From Shewanella sediminis HAW-EB3 (GTDB lineage Bacteria; Pseudomonadota; Gammaproteobacteria; Enterobacterales; Shewanellaceae), in the NCBI RefSeq assembly GCF_000018025.1, contig NC_009831.1, positions 3,658,001 to 3,722,000 of the forward strand: a DNA stretch of 64,000 nt. The letters are read 5' to 3'. Positions 44,084 through 53,634 of this stretch are shown here, piece after piece (position 1 is the first letter of the stretch; each line of letters starts with the position of its first letter). A program made the position numbers and the translations under genes. The notes below the pieces were generated by a model. It searched no databases and was not told where the DNA came from. It worked only from the letters and a program-made list of their open reading frames with translations.

Positions 44084-45794
44084 TGTCTTGTAACCAACCC
44101 TTTACGACTTGTGTCGACAGTTCAGGCTCATTTGCTACCAGTGCCCTAATTGCTTTAATCATATCATCATCTTTGTGAAGATCTGGTATCAAAATTGAAC
44201 CATCGTCGGCGTAACTGTATTCTGCTTCTGGTCTGTTCAACATACCTAATGTATCTGAAGCATATTGATCTTCAATCTCGGCCAGTTCATCACCAAATCT
44301 AGGCTCATCAGGCAATTTAACACTATCGGGATAGATGAGTCGTTTTAACATAGGTCTGACAACCGCAAGAATAAGCACCAAGATAACAATGCCACCCAGG
44401 GCTAACTTAATTGCACGCCAAAACCAGGGTTGCTCCCACAATTCGGGGGCGGGGACGTCTTCAATCAGCTGATCCATGAAGGGAACGGTAACGACTTCGA
44501 TTATGTCACCACGCTGGGTAGTGAAGCCCACCGCACCTTCGAGCAGGCGACGGATATTTGATAATTCCTGTTCGGTTCTTGGCACACGACTGACTTGACC
44601 ATCTTCGCCGGCACTGCCGGATTTAAAATCGACGGCGACAGATACACTGACTCGTCTCACCACACCAATCTGCTGTCTTGTATGGCTGATAGTCGTATCG
44701 AGTTCGAAGTTTCTCGTCGCTTCCCTATGAGATGAGCCAGAAGATGAATTAGACTCGGCGTCGGCCTGATTATTTAACGCCTCTTGTGGAATATTGGCTT
44801 CCATAGGGGGTTGGTTAGACAAGGCTCCTGGAATGCCCCCCGTGGTTGCACCGTTCGAATTATTCTCGACTGTCATCTCACTACGAAGCGCTGGCAGATC
44901 AGGGTTATATCGCTTAGCCGTCTGCTCAACGGAAGTAAAGTCCATGCTAACATCGACTTGAGAGGTAAAGTTCTCTGGCCCCAAGATTGGCATCAGTATC
45001 GATTCTACTTTGTTTCGATATTCTGACTCTTTTTGTTGAACCAACTCTTGCTCGCGGCGAGCTCGAGCCGAGACCGCATCCTGACTGCCGGAGTTAAGTA
45101 ATCTGCCATTAGAGTCTGTCACAGTCACACGTGTGGGCTCTAGTCCTTGAACTGCAGATGCCACAATATCAACAATTGAATCAACTTCTTCCTGACCAAG
45201 ACTTCCACGACGAGCATTGATCACAACCGTAGCACTTGGCTTAGAGCGATTACGTGCAAAAACATTCTCTTTAGGAATCGCTAAAATCACTTTTGCGCGG
45301 GTCACGTTTCTTAATTCTTCGATGGCTCTGGCCAAGTTTAACTCTTGGCTATGTTTGAGTCTGGCTTGCTCCATTCTTTGGCTGACGCCAAACCCGCTGT
45401 CTTGGCTCAGGTAATCGCTGCTACTGGCTGCGCTATCAACACCTTCGCGAGTCAGCATCAACTTTACATCTTGATACTTGTCTTCGGGTACCTTCACCAC
45501 ATCGACATCTATCTCATACTTGATCTTATTCTTATCGAGTACATCCAAAACTTGGATCATCTCTTGAGTAGACATTTTACCCAAAGGTCTGTATTCGGGT
45601 TCCTGTGCCCACAACATGACAAATACAGCAAGCGCAAGACAGATTGCAAGTGCAAGGATCATGGTCACCTGTCGTAACATATCGACTCCACCAAAAGAGC
45701 CAACACCGCCAGACTTGTTTTCTTCTTGTACACCACCTGCAATGCCATCGCTTGCCAATGTGGAATTTGTACCTACAACCATATCAGTACTCAC
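44073..45794 (-). CDS. fliF: Flagellar MS-ring protein FliF
   Basis: A 573-residue inner-membrane ring protein. Transmembrane helices lie near 38-60 (VTMILALAICLALAVFVMLW) and near 455-478 (LALGGIVILVLILAVVRPML). The YscJ/FliF ring-building domain contains LMLTREGVDSAASSSDYL. The C-terminal cytoplasmic tail ending in AIRALVANEPELSTQVVKGW binds FliG. It follows fliE by 64 bp. FlhF-dependent MS-ring placement starts flagellar assembly at the pole. Confidence 0.96.
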   Translation of the reverse strand: MSTDMVVGTNSTLASDGIAGGVQEENKSGGVGSFGGVDMLRQVTMILALAICLALAVFVMLWAQEPEYRPLGKMSTQEMIQVLDVLDKNKIKYEIDVDVVKVPEDKYQDVKLMLTREGVDSAASSSDYLSQDSGFGVSQRMEQARLKHSQELNLARAIEELRNVTRAKVILAIPKENVFARNRSKPSATVVINARRGSLGQEEVDSIVDIVASAVQGLEPTRVTVTDSNGRLLNSGSQDAVSARARREQELVQQKESEYRNKVESILMPILGPENFTSQVDVSMDFTSVEQTAKRYNPDLPALRSEMTVENNSNGATTGGIPGALSNQPPMEANIPQEALNNQADAESNSSSGSSHREATRNFELDTTISHTRQQIGVVRRVSVSVAVDFKSGSAGEDGQVSRVPRTEQELSNIRRLLEGAVGFTTQRGDIIEVVTVPFMDQLIEDVPAPELWEQPWFWRAIKLALGGIVILVLILAVVRPMLKRLIYPDSVKLPDEPRFGDELAEIEDQYASDTLGMLNRPEAEYSYADDGSILIPDLHKDDDMIKAIRALVANEPELSTQVVKGWLQDNEQ

Positions 45795-45858
45795 AATAGA
45801 TACCTGCTTGTTCTATCCATAATTTTTTAGTATTAACTCAAATTTCGATTGACCGAAA

Positions 45859-46191
45859 TTATACAGGCATACTCATAATTTGTTTATAAGCTTCGACAAA
45901 CTTGTTTCTGACTTGAACCGTAGCTTCAAAAGCAACACTCGCTTTTTCTCTGGCGATGACGGTATCGGATAGAGTCACACTTGTATCACCCATATCCAGC
46001 CGACTAGCCATAGACGCTGAGTTGGCTTGAAGTTCACCCACACTGCCCACGGCTTGAGAAAGGAGCTCACCAAAATTACTGCCTGAGGTATTATTAACCT
46101 GTCTGGTAATTTGGGTATTAATGCCGCCAGCAGGAATTTCACCGCTTAGTGACTGCATCTCTTGCAGTAATGAATTGGCACCTATTTGCAT
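45859..46191 (-). CDS. fliE: Flagellar rod/MS-ring adapter FliE
   Basis: A 110-residue protein that connects the MS ring to the rod. The conserved C-terminal half includes LDMGDTSVTLSDTVIAREKA and FEATVQVRNKFVEAYKQIMS. It is the first gene of the fliEFGHIJ transcript, downstream of the sigma-54 site at 46268-46284. Confidence 0.95.
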   Translation of the reverse strand: MQIGANSLLQEMQSLSGEIPAGGINTQITRQVNNTSGSNFGELLSQAVGSVGELQANSASMASRLDMGDTSVTLSDTVIAREKASVAFEATVQVRNKFVEAYKQIMSMPV

Positions 46192-46267
46192 AACATGCTC
46201 CCTATCGCCGTCCTTCTTGAATACAAAGTGACGAATAGTTGACGAAAATTACAGATAGTTATGATGA

Positions 46268-46284
46268 TGCAATAAGTTTGCCAA
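46268..46284 (-). promoter_or_regulatory. Sigma-54 promoter of the fliE operon
   Basis: On the minus strand TTGGCAAACTTATTGCA has the GG/GC pair 12 bases apart. It lies about 77 bases before the fliE ATG and probably responds to FlrC. Confidence 0.85.
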
Positions 46285-46296
46285 GTTAGACAAAGG

Positions 46297-46515
46297 AAGG
46301 GGGGGCTAAGAAGAACGCTACGCTGCTAGGACGTGACTTCGTCACTTCGAGGGCGTCGCGCTGCTCCTCCTAGGTTATGGGTTGGACAAATAAACTTAAA
46401 ATCAAACCGATACAAGCTTGTGCGCTTGCATTTCCTAGAACCTATTAGGACGAAGTCCGTCCTAGCAGTGAGCCTGCGAGCGTCCTAGTAGCCTGCAGGG
46501 CGTCCTTCTCAGCTT
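46297..46515. repeat. Block of imperfect palindromes between flrC and the fliE promoter
   Basis: About 220 bases with several hairpins (GTGACTTCGTCAC, GGACGAAGTCCGTCC) and repeated CTAGGACG/CGTCCTAG words. The outer ends GCTAAGAAGAACGC and GCGTCCTTCTCAGC are roughly complementary. ACGCTACGCTG echoes the 25-bp satellite unit near 18 kb. No gene was seen. Confidence 0.65.
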
Positions 46516-47874
46516 TTAAGCCGGGATCTGTATTCCCATATCCCGCATTTTAGCCATCTTATATCTGAGGGTTCTGGCACTTATCCCCAGTTTTTCGGCG
46601 ACAAGCTTACGGCTTCCCTGACATTGAGTCAGCGTCTCGAGAATAATGACGTGCTCTTGGGCCTTTAGCTCATCCCCGAGCCCATCGAGTTCGGCAGGCT
46701 TAGGTTCAATATTTTGCACGATATCTGATCTGTCCTGATTAAGTATCCCATCTTGCGAGTCAATAATGATGTCATTAACGCCGATATCCGCGCCGCTTTG
46801 AAGTATCAATGCTCGTTGGATCACATTATCTAACTCTCTGACATTGCCGGGCCAGCGGTGTGTCAATAAGCGCCTCGAAGCACTTTCATCGAGCTCAGGT
46901 ACTTGGGCCAATCCCGATGACGTGGCGTGCCTTAACAGTAAGTGTCTGGCTAGCGGCAAGATATCAGCCGGCCTTTGATTTAACGCCGGCCATGTCAGTG
47001 GAAAGACATTGATTCGGTAATATAGATCCTCACGAAACTCCCCTGAGCTCGCCAGAGACTTAAGATCACGATTCGACGTCGCGAGCACTCTGACATCCAG
47101 TTTGATATTCTTACGCCCCCCGAGTCGCTCAACCTCACGCTCTTGAAGTACACGCAAAAGCTTGGCCTGTAGTCCTAGCTCCATCTCTGAGATTTCATCC
47201 AGCAGCAGAGTCCCTCCCTGCGCCTGTTCAAATTTTCCGGGGCAAGCCTGATAGGCACCGGTAAAGGCACCTTTCTCATAGCCAAAAAGAGTGGCTTCGA
47301 GCATGTTCTCAGGAATCGCGGCACAATTAATTGCCACAAACGGACCCTCGACACGACTGCTGTTTTGATGAATATAGCGCGCCAACACCTCTTTTCCTGA
47401 ACCACTCGGTCCCATAATCATCACCGAAGCATCGGATGCTGCTACCTTTTGAGCTAAACTGAGTAACGCAAGACTCTTGTCATCGGCGACAATGGGTTGA
47501 TCCTGAACCAGTTTAGGCTTCATATAACGAGAAACCTGGTTTAATAGCACCTCGGGAGCGAAGGGTTTTGCCAGATAATCGACAGCGCCCAATTTAATCG
47601 CATTAACCGCATTATCTATGGTGGCATAAGCCGTCATTAACAGCACTGGTATTTGTGTATGTTGATGAAGGTAATTGAGCAAACCTATGCCTCCAATCCC
47701 CTCCATCTGCACATCGCTTATCACCATATCGAATGATTCACCTTTCAGCTTAATGATGGCCTCTTCAGCAGAACTAACATCGGTGCATTCATATTGTGCC
47801 AGTAATAGCGTATCTAATAGGGCTTCCCTGAGCGAGTGGTCATCCTCAACCAAGAGTATTTTTCCTTCAGACAT
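46516..47874 (-). CDS. flrC: Sigma-54-dependent response regulator FlrC/FleR
   Basis: A 452-residue NtrC-type activator. The receiver domain has LVEDDHSLREALL and phosphoacceptor Asp54 (MVISDVQMEGIGG). The AAA+ domain has Walker A GPSGSGKEVLARYIH and the sigma-54-contacting GAFTGA in GYEKGAFTGAYQ. A Fis-type HTH ends the protein (SRKLVAEKLGISARTLRYK). Phosphorylated by FlrB, it activates class III genes such as the fliE, fliK, flhA and flgF promoters seen here. It overlaps flrB by 8 bp. Confidence 0.95.
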   Translation of the reverse strand: MSEGKILLVEDDHSLREALLDTLLLAQYECTDVSSAEEAIIKLKGESFDMVISDVQMEGIGGIGLLNYLHQHTQIPVLLMTAYATIDNAVNAIKLGAVDYLAKPFAPEVLLNQVSRYMKPKLVQDQPIVADDKSLALLSLAQKVAASDASVMIMGPSGSGKEVLARYIHQNSSRVEGPFVAINCAAIPENMLEATLFGYEKGAFTGAYQACPGKFEQAQGGTLLLDEISEMELGLQAKLLRVLQEREVERLGGRKNIKLDVRVLATSNRDLKSLASSGEFREDLYYRINVFPLTWPALNQRPADILPLARHLLLRHATSSGLAQVPELDESASRRLLTHRWPGNVRELDNVIQRALILQSGADIGVNDIIIDSQDGILNQDRSDIVQNIEPKPAELDGLGDELKAQEHVIILETLTQCQGSRKLVAEKLGISARTLRYKMAKMRDMGIQIPA

Positions 47875-48988
47875 GAGATGACTCCTCAGCTTGTTTAGAT
47901 AAACCTTCCTGTAAAAGATCTTCTTTATCTGTCATTTGTTGTAACTTGGGAAAGTGTAAGGAAGCTCTGCAACCCATTCCTTTCTCGCACCTAAAATCAA
48001 TCTTTCCGCCATGATTAGCCACCACCGACTGAACAACAGCAAGACCAAGCCCTGTTCCCTGTGGTTTAGTCGTAAAAAAAGGTTCCATCACTTTCTTCTG
48101 CATCGCCTTATCTAAGCCTTTGCCATTGTCGGTGACGTCGATCTGAAGTTCGTGAGCCGATTCTCGCCCTTTCAGCTCGACCCGGGTCGCGCCCGCTTCT
48201 ATGCTGTTAACCACAAGGTTATTGATAGCCGAGCTTAATGCGCTGGCATTGGCAAGAAACTCACCACTGGATTCATCGATAAATTCAAGCTTACATGAAT
48301 GTTGCTTTGCAATGGGTTCGCAATTCGCCAGCACACTTCCCATAATCGAATCGACAGTCTCAGCTTCACCTTGCTCTTGTTGACGTCCCTTTGCCATCAG
48401 CAACATATCGTTCACCTGATGTTCAAGCTCATTTAGCCTATCGACGAGCTTCTTCTGAAAACGGCTTCTTGCAGATTCAGATATTCTGGGGCTGGCTAAA
48501 TTTGAGGCGTATAGCAAGGCTGCAGTCAATGGCGTACGCACTTGATGAGCAAGAGTTGCCACCATCTTTCCTAGTGCAGAAAGGCGCTGAAGATGTGATA
48601 AATTCTTTTGCAGCAGACGGGTTTCAGTCAGATCAGTCAGTACTATTAGCTGGCCTGGTTCTGGCGTCAACGGGGTTATCGCGAGCTTAACTCTGCGACC
48701 ATTGCGAAGTGAAACTTCATGACCATCGTCATCTTGTGGAGAAAAGGCACGGTTAATGACCTGAATCCACCTTAAGCCCTCTAATGGTAACCCCAAGAGT
48801 TCAACGGCCACTGGATTAGCATCCGTGACTAATCCATCACCATTAATGATCACGACTCCGGAAGGCATAGCCTGAAGGATGCGTTCCATTCGATTGGACA
48901 TATTGGCAGCAGGTGCTGTTTCCAACCATCGAGGCGAGTGCTGATTTAATGTATCAAGTTGAATCTGAGGACTTACGGACATATCCAC
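47867..48988 (-). CDS. flrB: Sensor histidine kinase FlrB/FleS
   Basis: A 373-residue cytosolic kinase without transmembrane helices. A PAS-like domain (about 30-120) precedes the HisKA region with His148 in MVATLAHQVRTPLTAAL. The ATPase domain has N box INNLVVNSIEAGA and G boxes DNGKGLDKAM and GTGLGLAVVQS. It phosphorylates FlrC. It is transcribed from a sigma-54 site at 49020-49035, and its stop overlaps the flrC start. Confidence 0.94.
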   Translation of the reverse strand: MDMSVSPQIQLDTLNQHSPRWLETAPAANMSNRMERILQAMPSGVVIINGDGLVTDANPVAVELLGLPLEGLRWIQVINRAFSPQDDDGHEVSLRNGRRVKLAITPLTPEPGQLIVLTDLTETRLLQKNLSHLQRLSALGKMVATLAHQVRTPLTAALLYASNLASPRISESARSRFQKKLVDRLNELEHQVNDMLLMAKGRQQEQGEAETVDSIMGSVLANCEPIAKQHSCKLEFIDESSGEFLANASALSSAINNLVVNSIEAGATRVELKGRESAHELQIDVTDNGKGLDKAMQKKVMEPFFTTKPQGTGLGLAVVQSVVANHGGKIDFRCEKGMGCRASLHFPKLQQMTDKEDLLQEGLSKQAEESSHV

Positions 48989-49019
48989 TCCGTCAAAAAA
49001 TTGCTGCTAACGGAGGTTT

Positions 49020-49035
49020 TGCATGAATTGTGCCA
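49020..49035 (-). promoter_or_regulatory. Sigma-54 promoter of flrBC
   Basis: On the minus strand TGGCACAATTCATGCA has the -24 element intact and GC 12 bases from GG. It lies about 35 bases before the flrB start, fitting activation by FlrA as in Vibrio. Confidence 0.8.
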
Positions 49036-49191
49036 TATATAAAAAAGGTAATAGTTTCTAGGTGATAGTTCCTAAGGATCACGAAAAGAAAGCCACTGGT
49101 CGATAATGTTCCATAGAACAGTCGACACTTCCTCAGCTGACCCATAAGGATATGGGAAATGTCTTTAAAGCGTATTAAGCGCTTAGAAAAC

Positions 49192-49227
49192 AAAAACCAG
49201 CTAACCCTCATAGAGAATTAGCTGGCT
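49192..49227 (-). terminator. Terminator of flrA
   Basis: On the minus strand CCAGCTAA and TTAGCTGG form a stem followed by TTTTTG, about 50 bases after flrA. It separates the flrA and flrBC transcripts. Confidence 0.85.
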
Positions 49228-49235
49228 TCTTTAAT

Positions 49236-49272
49236 TTAAATCTAGGACCTAGTTTCCAGGATCTAGGAACTT
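49236..49272. repeat. CTAGG-rich repeat after flrA
   Basis: TCTAGGACCTAG is followed by AGGATCTAGGAA within 30 bases. A related TTCTAGGTGATAGTTCCTAA lies at about 49055-49074. It is the same word family as in the fliM-fliN and fliI-fliJ spacers. Confidence 0.6.
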
Positions 49273-49276
49273 ATTT

Positions 49277-50710
49277 TCAATCTTTACCCATGCCATATTT
49301 TCTCATCTTTTCGACGAGAGTCGTGCGTCTGATACCTAACATTTCAGCCGCTCTGGCAACGACATTATCTTGTTGTTCTAACGCTTGCCTAATCATATCT
49401 ATCTCAAGCTCAGCGAGAAGGTCTTTGAGATTAACGCCTTCCGGGGGTAGCTCGCTTGGAAAACGTGTTTCAGGAATATCGACCGGTTCATCATTACTGA
49501 ATATCGAAGCCAACGCATCACGCTCTAGCTCCTCTTCACTCACCTCGACACAATATTCAGGTACATCTATGTGACGATATTTAACAGGAAGATCATTAAC
49601 ATCGACCAAGCCGCCTGGGTAAAGAATAGTAAGGCGCTCAACTAAATTCGAGAGTTCTCTTACGTTACCTGACCAGGCGTGCTCCTTCAGAGACTCTATC
49701 GCTCTTTGGGTAAAACGAACCTTACCACGCCCTTCGTTATAAACACGACTGACTAACTCCTGAAGCAAGAGAGGTATATCATCTTTTCTCTCGCACAGGG
49801 CAGGCATTTCGATAGGGAAAACATTTAATCGATAATAGAGATCTTCACGAAACTCACCGTTAGTGATCATATCTTCCAGATCTCTATGAGTCGCAGCGAC
49901 AACACGAACGTCGGTAGTAATTGACTTTGAACCCCCTACCCGTTCAAATACCTTCTCCTGTAACACACGCAAGAGTTTCACTTGCATCTGCAGAGGCATA
50001 TCACCGATCTCATCCAGGAAGAGAGTGCCTTTCTCTGCTAATTCGAAGCGTCCTTTACGGGCACTAATCGCACCGGTAAACGATCCCTTCTCATGACCGA
50101 ACAACTCACTTTCCAGAAGCTCCGCAGGAATTGCGCCACAATTGACCGGGATAAATGGGCCATCGCGACGTTCAGATATGTAGTGGATATTACGGGCTAC
50201 CACCTCTTTACCTGTACCGGACTGACCTAACACCAATACCGTAGCATCAGAGCTGGCAACTTGACTAATTAAGTGACGAACCTGAGCAATACCATCACTT
50301 CGCCCAACCATACTCCTGAATAACTTAGTCTGATTGACACTGGTGGGAATATCCGGACGTTTAGCCTGGCCGAAGACCTGACAGAAATGTAGCAGCTCGG
50401 TCAACTGAGGATAATTGAGGGGTTCCTCAATATGACCCAAAATATTAGATGCTGTAACGCCCGTTAAGTCTCCGAGCAACAATATAGGCTGCCAGGGTAA
50501 TGTCCCGGCAAGAGATTTAAGTAACTCTTTAGATTGAGTTTCGGCTGAAATAACCAAGGCTCTGAATCGAGTGTTTTGAATTCGCAGCTCAAGCTTATCG
50601 ACTGCGACTAGCTCAACTTGCTCACCCAAAAACTCAAATACGCACGACAAGCGATTAATTCGCTCTGACTGGTTACCGACAAGTAGAATTCGTTGATCTG
50701 TTTGCATCAT
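49277..50710 (-). CDS. flrA: Master flagellar sigma-54 activator FlrA/FleQ
   Basis: A 477-residue activator at the top of the hierarchy. The N-terminal FleQ domain (1-120) is receiver-like but without a clear phosphoacceptor. The AAA+ domain has Walker A GQSGTGKEVVARNIH and the sigma-54 loop GSFTGA (in HEKGSFTGAIS), with Ser in place of the more common Ala. The C-terminal Fis HTH includes VARAAEMLGIRRTTLVEK. FleQ orthologues bind c-di-GMP and are antagonised by FlhG. It is monocistronic with its own terminator. Confidence 0.95.
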   Translation of the reverse strand: MMQTDQRILLVGNQSERINRLSCVFEFLGEQVELVAVDKLELRIQNTRFRALVISAETQSKELLKSLAGTLPWQPILLLGDLTGVTASNILGHIEEPLNYPQLTELLHFCQVFGQAKRPDIPTSVNQTKLFRSMVGRSDGIAQVRHLISQVASSDATVLVLGQSGTGKEVVARNIHYISERRDGPFIPVNCGAIPAELLESELFGHEKGSFTGAISARKGRFELAEKGTLFLDEIGDMPLQMQVKLLRVLQEKVFERVGGSKSITTDVRVVAATHRDLEDMITNGEFREDLYYRLNVFPIEMPALCERKDDIPLLLQELVSRVYNEGRGKVRFTQRAIESLKEHAWSGNVRELSNLVERLTILYPGGLVDVNDLPVKYRHIDVPEYCVEVSEEELERDALASIFSNDEPVDIPETRFPSELPPEGVNLKDLLAELEIDMIRQALEQQDNVVARAAEMLGIRRTTLVEKMRKYGMGKD

Positions 50711-51000
50711 TAAAAAAGCCGTAAAGCGCTCGTTATTATTCGCATTAATTATTAGTGTTTGTTGCTTAAAAAGCTGTGTAGTGTTTCCAATACAAACTGA
50801 ACAAAATCACTACCGTGAGGAATAGTGTATTATCAGCAAGCTATTAGCAAGTCCCTGATGCATTTAATGCAAACCTGAATTGATTTTAGCTGCACTCCAT
50901 TGATTTTAGCTGAAATATTCAACGAATCCAGATCCGATTGTCAATTAATTGACTTTTGACGATTTTTTTGGGGTTCCCTCCCCTTAAACCTATTTTGAAT

Positions 51001-51411
51001 TTATACGGCTTCGGTGTGTGATGCCATATGGTGCTGTTCCGGCGGAATCGCGTCCCACCCCTCTTTAATCGTTCTCAGAATATCAGAAACATCATCGATC
51101 GCTTGAACATCATTATTCAGATTCGCATCAGAAATTCGACGTAGCATAAAGTCATAAAGTGCACTTAAATTAGTGGGAATATCTCCACCTTCTTCCATAT
51201 TTAAACTGTTATTTAGTCCGGTGATAATGCCTATCGCCTTACCAATATAGATCCCTTTGTTGGCGGTATCATTATTCTCAATCGCATATCGGCTCTGTGC
51301 TAAACGCTGCAGTGCACCTTCAAACATCATCTGAATGATTCGGTGGGGGGACGCAACGGAGATTTCACTCTCAACTGACACTTTTCGATATGATTGCAGT
51401 GACTTTCTCAT
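51001..51411 (-). CDS. fliS: Flagellin export chaperone FliS
   Basis: A 136-residue helical chaperone that binds the flagellin C-terminus before export. Typical features are the N-terminal YRKVSVESEISVASPHRIIQ and GALQRLAQSRYAIE, then FMLRRISDANLNND. It is 10 bp after the fliT-like gene and ends the flaG-fliD-fliT-fliS set. Confidence 0.94.
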   Translation of the reverse strand: MRKSLQSYRKVSVESEISVASPHRIIQMMFEGALQRLAQSRYAIENNDTANKGIYIGKAIGIITGLNNSLNMEEGGDIPTNLSALYDFMLRRISDANLNNDVQAIDDVSDILRTIKEGWDAIPPEQHHMASHTEAV

Positions 51412-51421
51412 ATATACCTAC

Positions 51422-51748
51422 CTATTTGGCACCTATTGATTTGTAAACATTAATTTGGCGTTTACTTTTTCTTCCAAGATGCAAAAGCTCTTGCCTGTGT
51501 AGTAACACTCGCTTAGCTTGCTGCTCAAATTGCTGCGTTAACGCTAATTGGCTTTCCAGCACAGGTCTATCTTCATCTTTTGGAGAAGTTAGCAGCTCAT
51601 CGAGTAAAAGTTGACGCTGTTCAACTAACTCTTGCAAATTTAACACCAACTCATCAGCCGTTTCGTTTTCCGCTGGAATTTTTTCCAACTCAATCAAGGT
51701 TTCCGATACAGACTTATTTAATTTTTCCAGCTCTGGTAGAACTTGCAA
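51422..51748 (-). CDS. FliT/FlaI-like flagellar chaperone
   Basis: A 108-residue, nearly all-helical, charged protein located between fliD and fliS, where FliT (FlaI in Vibrio) lies. The C-terminus INVYKSIGAK resembles the conserved end of FlaI-type proteins. FliT chaperones the cap protein FliD. Sequence conservation in this family is low, so the assignment rests mainly on position and helical character. Confidence 0.75.
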   Translation of the reverse strand: MQVLPELEKLNKSVSETLIELEKIPAENETADELVLNLQELVEQRQLLLDELLTSPKDEDRPVLESQLALTQQFEQQAKRVLLHRQELLHLGRKSKRQINVYKSIGAK

Positions 51749-51775
51749 GAGACCTCCCGTTTAAAACGATATTAC

Positions 51776-53149
51776 TTAACTTTGACTTCTAACCACACCA
51801 GGCAGTGAGTTTAAGCCACCAACAATCCCGGCAGACTGCTGGTTTAAGTTACCGACAATCAAATCCATCGCATTAAACTGCTTCATCAATCTGGCCTCGA
51901 GCTGCTCCATCTTAAGAGTAAAGGCCTCACGTTGATCATCCAGACGTTGTTTATCACTGGTATAAGCGTTGTTTCTGCTGTCAATCAAACCTGTCGTCGG
52001 TTTTACATAACTTTCAACCAAGGTGTCCAAACGGTTTGCAAGACCGGTATCTTTTGTCGAAAACAGGCCTTCTATACCCGTCATATTCTCTTCAATCGCG
52101 GTATCAAGCTTGTCACTATCTACAGATAACTTTCCATAACGGTCTGCTTCGATGCCGATATCATAGAGCGCTACAGTCTCGCCTCCGACATCGACCCTTG
52201 AACTGATCATACTCCGCAATTGAGATTCAATTGAGCGGATCATAGAGTCTCCCTGCAGCGCAGCGGCCTCTTTTTTATCAGCATCATAGGACGATAGCTT
52301 ATCCACCGTGTCGATTAAGCTGTTATATGCATCGACAAAGCCTTGCACATTATCTTTAACGGCGTCTTTATCCAGCTCAACCTTAACCACCGTTGTTTCA
52401 TTCAAGTCGGCATCTGTAAGGCTCAGAGTAACGCCGGTAATCGCGCCTTTAACTTCATTGGTCTGTGAAGTCAGTTGCTGACCATCTACATGAACTATCG
52501 AATTTTTAGCAACTTGTAGCTCAGTAAGGTTAGCCCCGCCGAACATATCATTCAGACCGGTACCCACAGTGTCGTTTGCTACCACGCTTATCTGGCTATC
52601 AGTACCTTCGGTATCAGAACTTAATACCAGCCTGCTACCTGCATCACTGGTAATAATTGTCGCCGTAACGCCGACATTATCGGTTGCACTATTGATATTT
52701 TTAGCGATATCTTCGAGTGAATCGGTCGCACCGACAGTCACGGAAAAGTTCTCACCGTTTACCGTCAGATCTAGACTTCCTTCCCCAACAGGTAAGCTTG
52801 GGTCGGCAACATTGATGCCGGCAACCTTATGCTGCTGAGCTAATTGCTCAACCTTCACATTATAACTGCCGGATTGTGACGTCTTATCTGCAGTTGCTGT
52901 CAGATAGCTACTCTCACCGGTAGAAACGGTTCTCTGGTTTAAACTACCACCATCCTGAAGCTTTTCCAGTGCATCCTGAAATGTCGATAAGGCGCTCTTT
53001 AATGTGCCTATCGCCGATACTTTTGCATCGATCGTCTTTTCAGTTTTATCGAACATTGCTTCTTTCGGGATTTTCTCTGCATCAACAAGAACACCGACAA
53101 TAGTGTTAATATCGAGCCCTGAACCTATTCCCGTTGCCGTTAATGCCAT
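51776..53149 (-). CDS. fliD: Filament cap protein FliD
   Basis: A 457-residue secreted cap protein that folds flagellin at the filament tip. The N-terminal D0/D1 region is MALTATGIGSGLDINTIVGV. The C-terminal part includes YNSLIDTVDKLSSYDADKKE and LDTLVESYVKPTTGLIDSRN, ending in a coiled-coil helix. Length is typical of gammaproteobacterial FliD. It is 52 bp after flaG and 27 bp before the fliT-like gene. Confidence 0.95.
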   Translation of the reverse strand: MALTATGIGSGLDINTIVGVLVDAEKIPKEAMFDKTEKTIDAKVSAIGTLKSALSTFQDALEKLQDGGSLNQRTVSTGESSYLTATADKTSQSGSYNVKVEQLAQQHKVAGINVADPSLPVGEGSLDLTVNGENFSVTVGATDSLEDIAKNINSATDNVGVTATIITSDAGSRLVLSSDTEGTDSQISVVANDTVGTGLNDMFGGANLTELQVAKNSIVHVDGQQLTSQTNEVKGAITGVTLSLTDADLNETTVVKVELDKDAVKDNVQGFVDAYNSLIDTVDKLSSYDADKKEAAALQGDSMIRSIESQLRSMISSRVDVGGETVALYDIGIEADRYGKLSVDSDKLDTAIEENMTGIEGLFSTKDTGLANRLDTLVESYVKPTTGLIDSRNNAYTSDKQRLDDQREAFTLKMEQLEARLMKQFNAMDLIVGNLNQQSAGIVGGLNSLPGVVRSQS

Positions 53150-53201
53150 AAAAACCTCTTACAAATATTCTGTTACTGCTAACTAACTTTTAATTGAAGA
53201 A

Positions 53202-53591
53202 TCAGGCTTCTGTCTTCATAAGGAGACCTGTGACTTCAGTCAACTTCCGCGCCAATTTTAACGCTTCTTCGTTCGGGATCTGTCTAATCAGATCACCGGA
53301 CTCGATGTCCATAACACTTACAACATTTGTGCCAGAATCTTTATCGATTTTAAATGCTAACCCTTTACGCATAACTGACATCATACTGGACAAGTCTTCG
53401 ACTAAACTCTGTAACTCTTTTTCATCTAACTTGGGTTCTTCAGAAGCACTTTTTTCCACTTCCTCTACAGCCTTAATTATAGTGTTCGGCTCAAGCTCTG
53501 CACCTTCTACGACTCCCGCTTTAGCAGCTCCAGTCCCTATCTCTATCTTAGTCGCTGCCGCGCTGGATGAGCTTGCAAAATTGATATCCAT
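53202..53591 (-). CDS. flaG: FlaG family filament-length protein
   Basis: About 129 residues from the ATG at 53591, which sits 9 bases after AGGAGG; an ATG at 53597 is the alternative. The first roughly 55 residues are low-complexity. The conserved FlaG C-terminus has LSSMMSVMRKGLAFKIDKDS, VVSVMDIESGDLIRQIPNEE and ALKLARKLTEVTGLLM. FlaG influences filament length in several genera. It lies between the distal flagellin terminator and fliD. Confidence 0.9.
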   Translation of the reverse strand: MDINFASSSSAAATKIEIGTGAAKAGVVEGAELEPNTIIKAVEEVEKSASEEPKLDEKELQSLVEDLSSMMSVMRKGLAFKIDKDSGTNVVSVMDIESGDLIRQIPNEEALKLARKLTEVTGLLMKTEA

Positions 53592-53634
53592 GACCATACC
53601 CCTCCTAACTTGCCTAGTTTATCCCTAAACCATT

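Noticed and set aside
50937..50990. Hairpin and T/A runs after fliS as a terminator
   Set aside because: On the transcribed strand the GGGG/CCCC stem is followed by A residues, not T.
53608..53626. Sigma-54-like spacing before flaG
   Set aside because: GG and GC are 12 bases apart but the -24 and -12 context (AGGGA, AGGCA) is too far from consensus.
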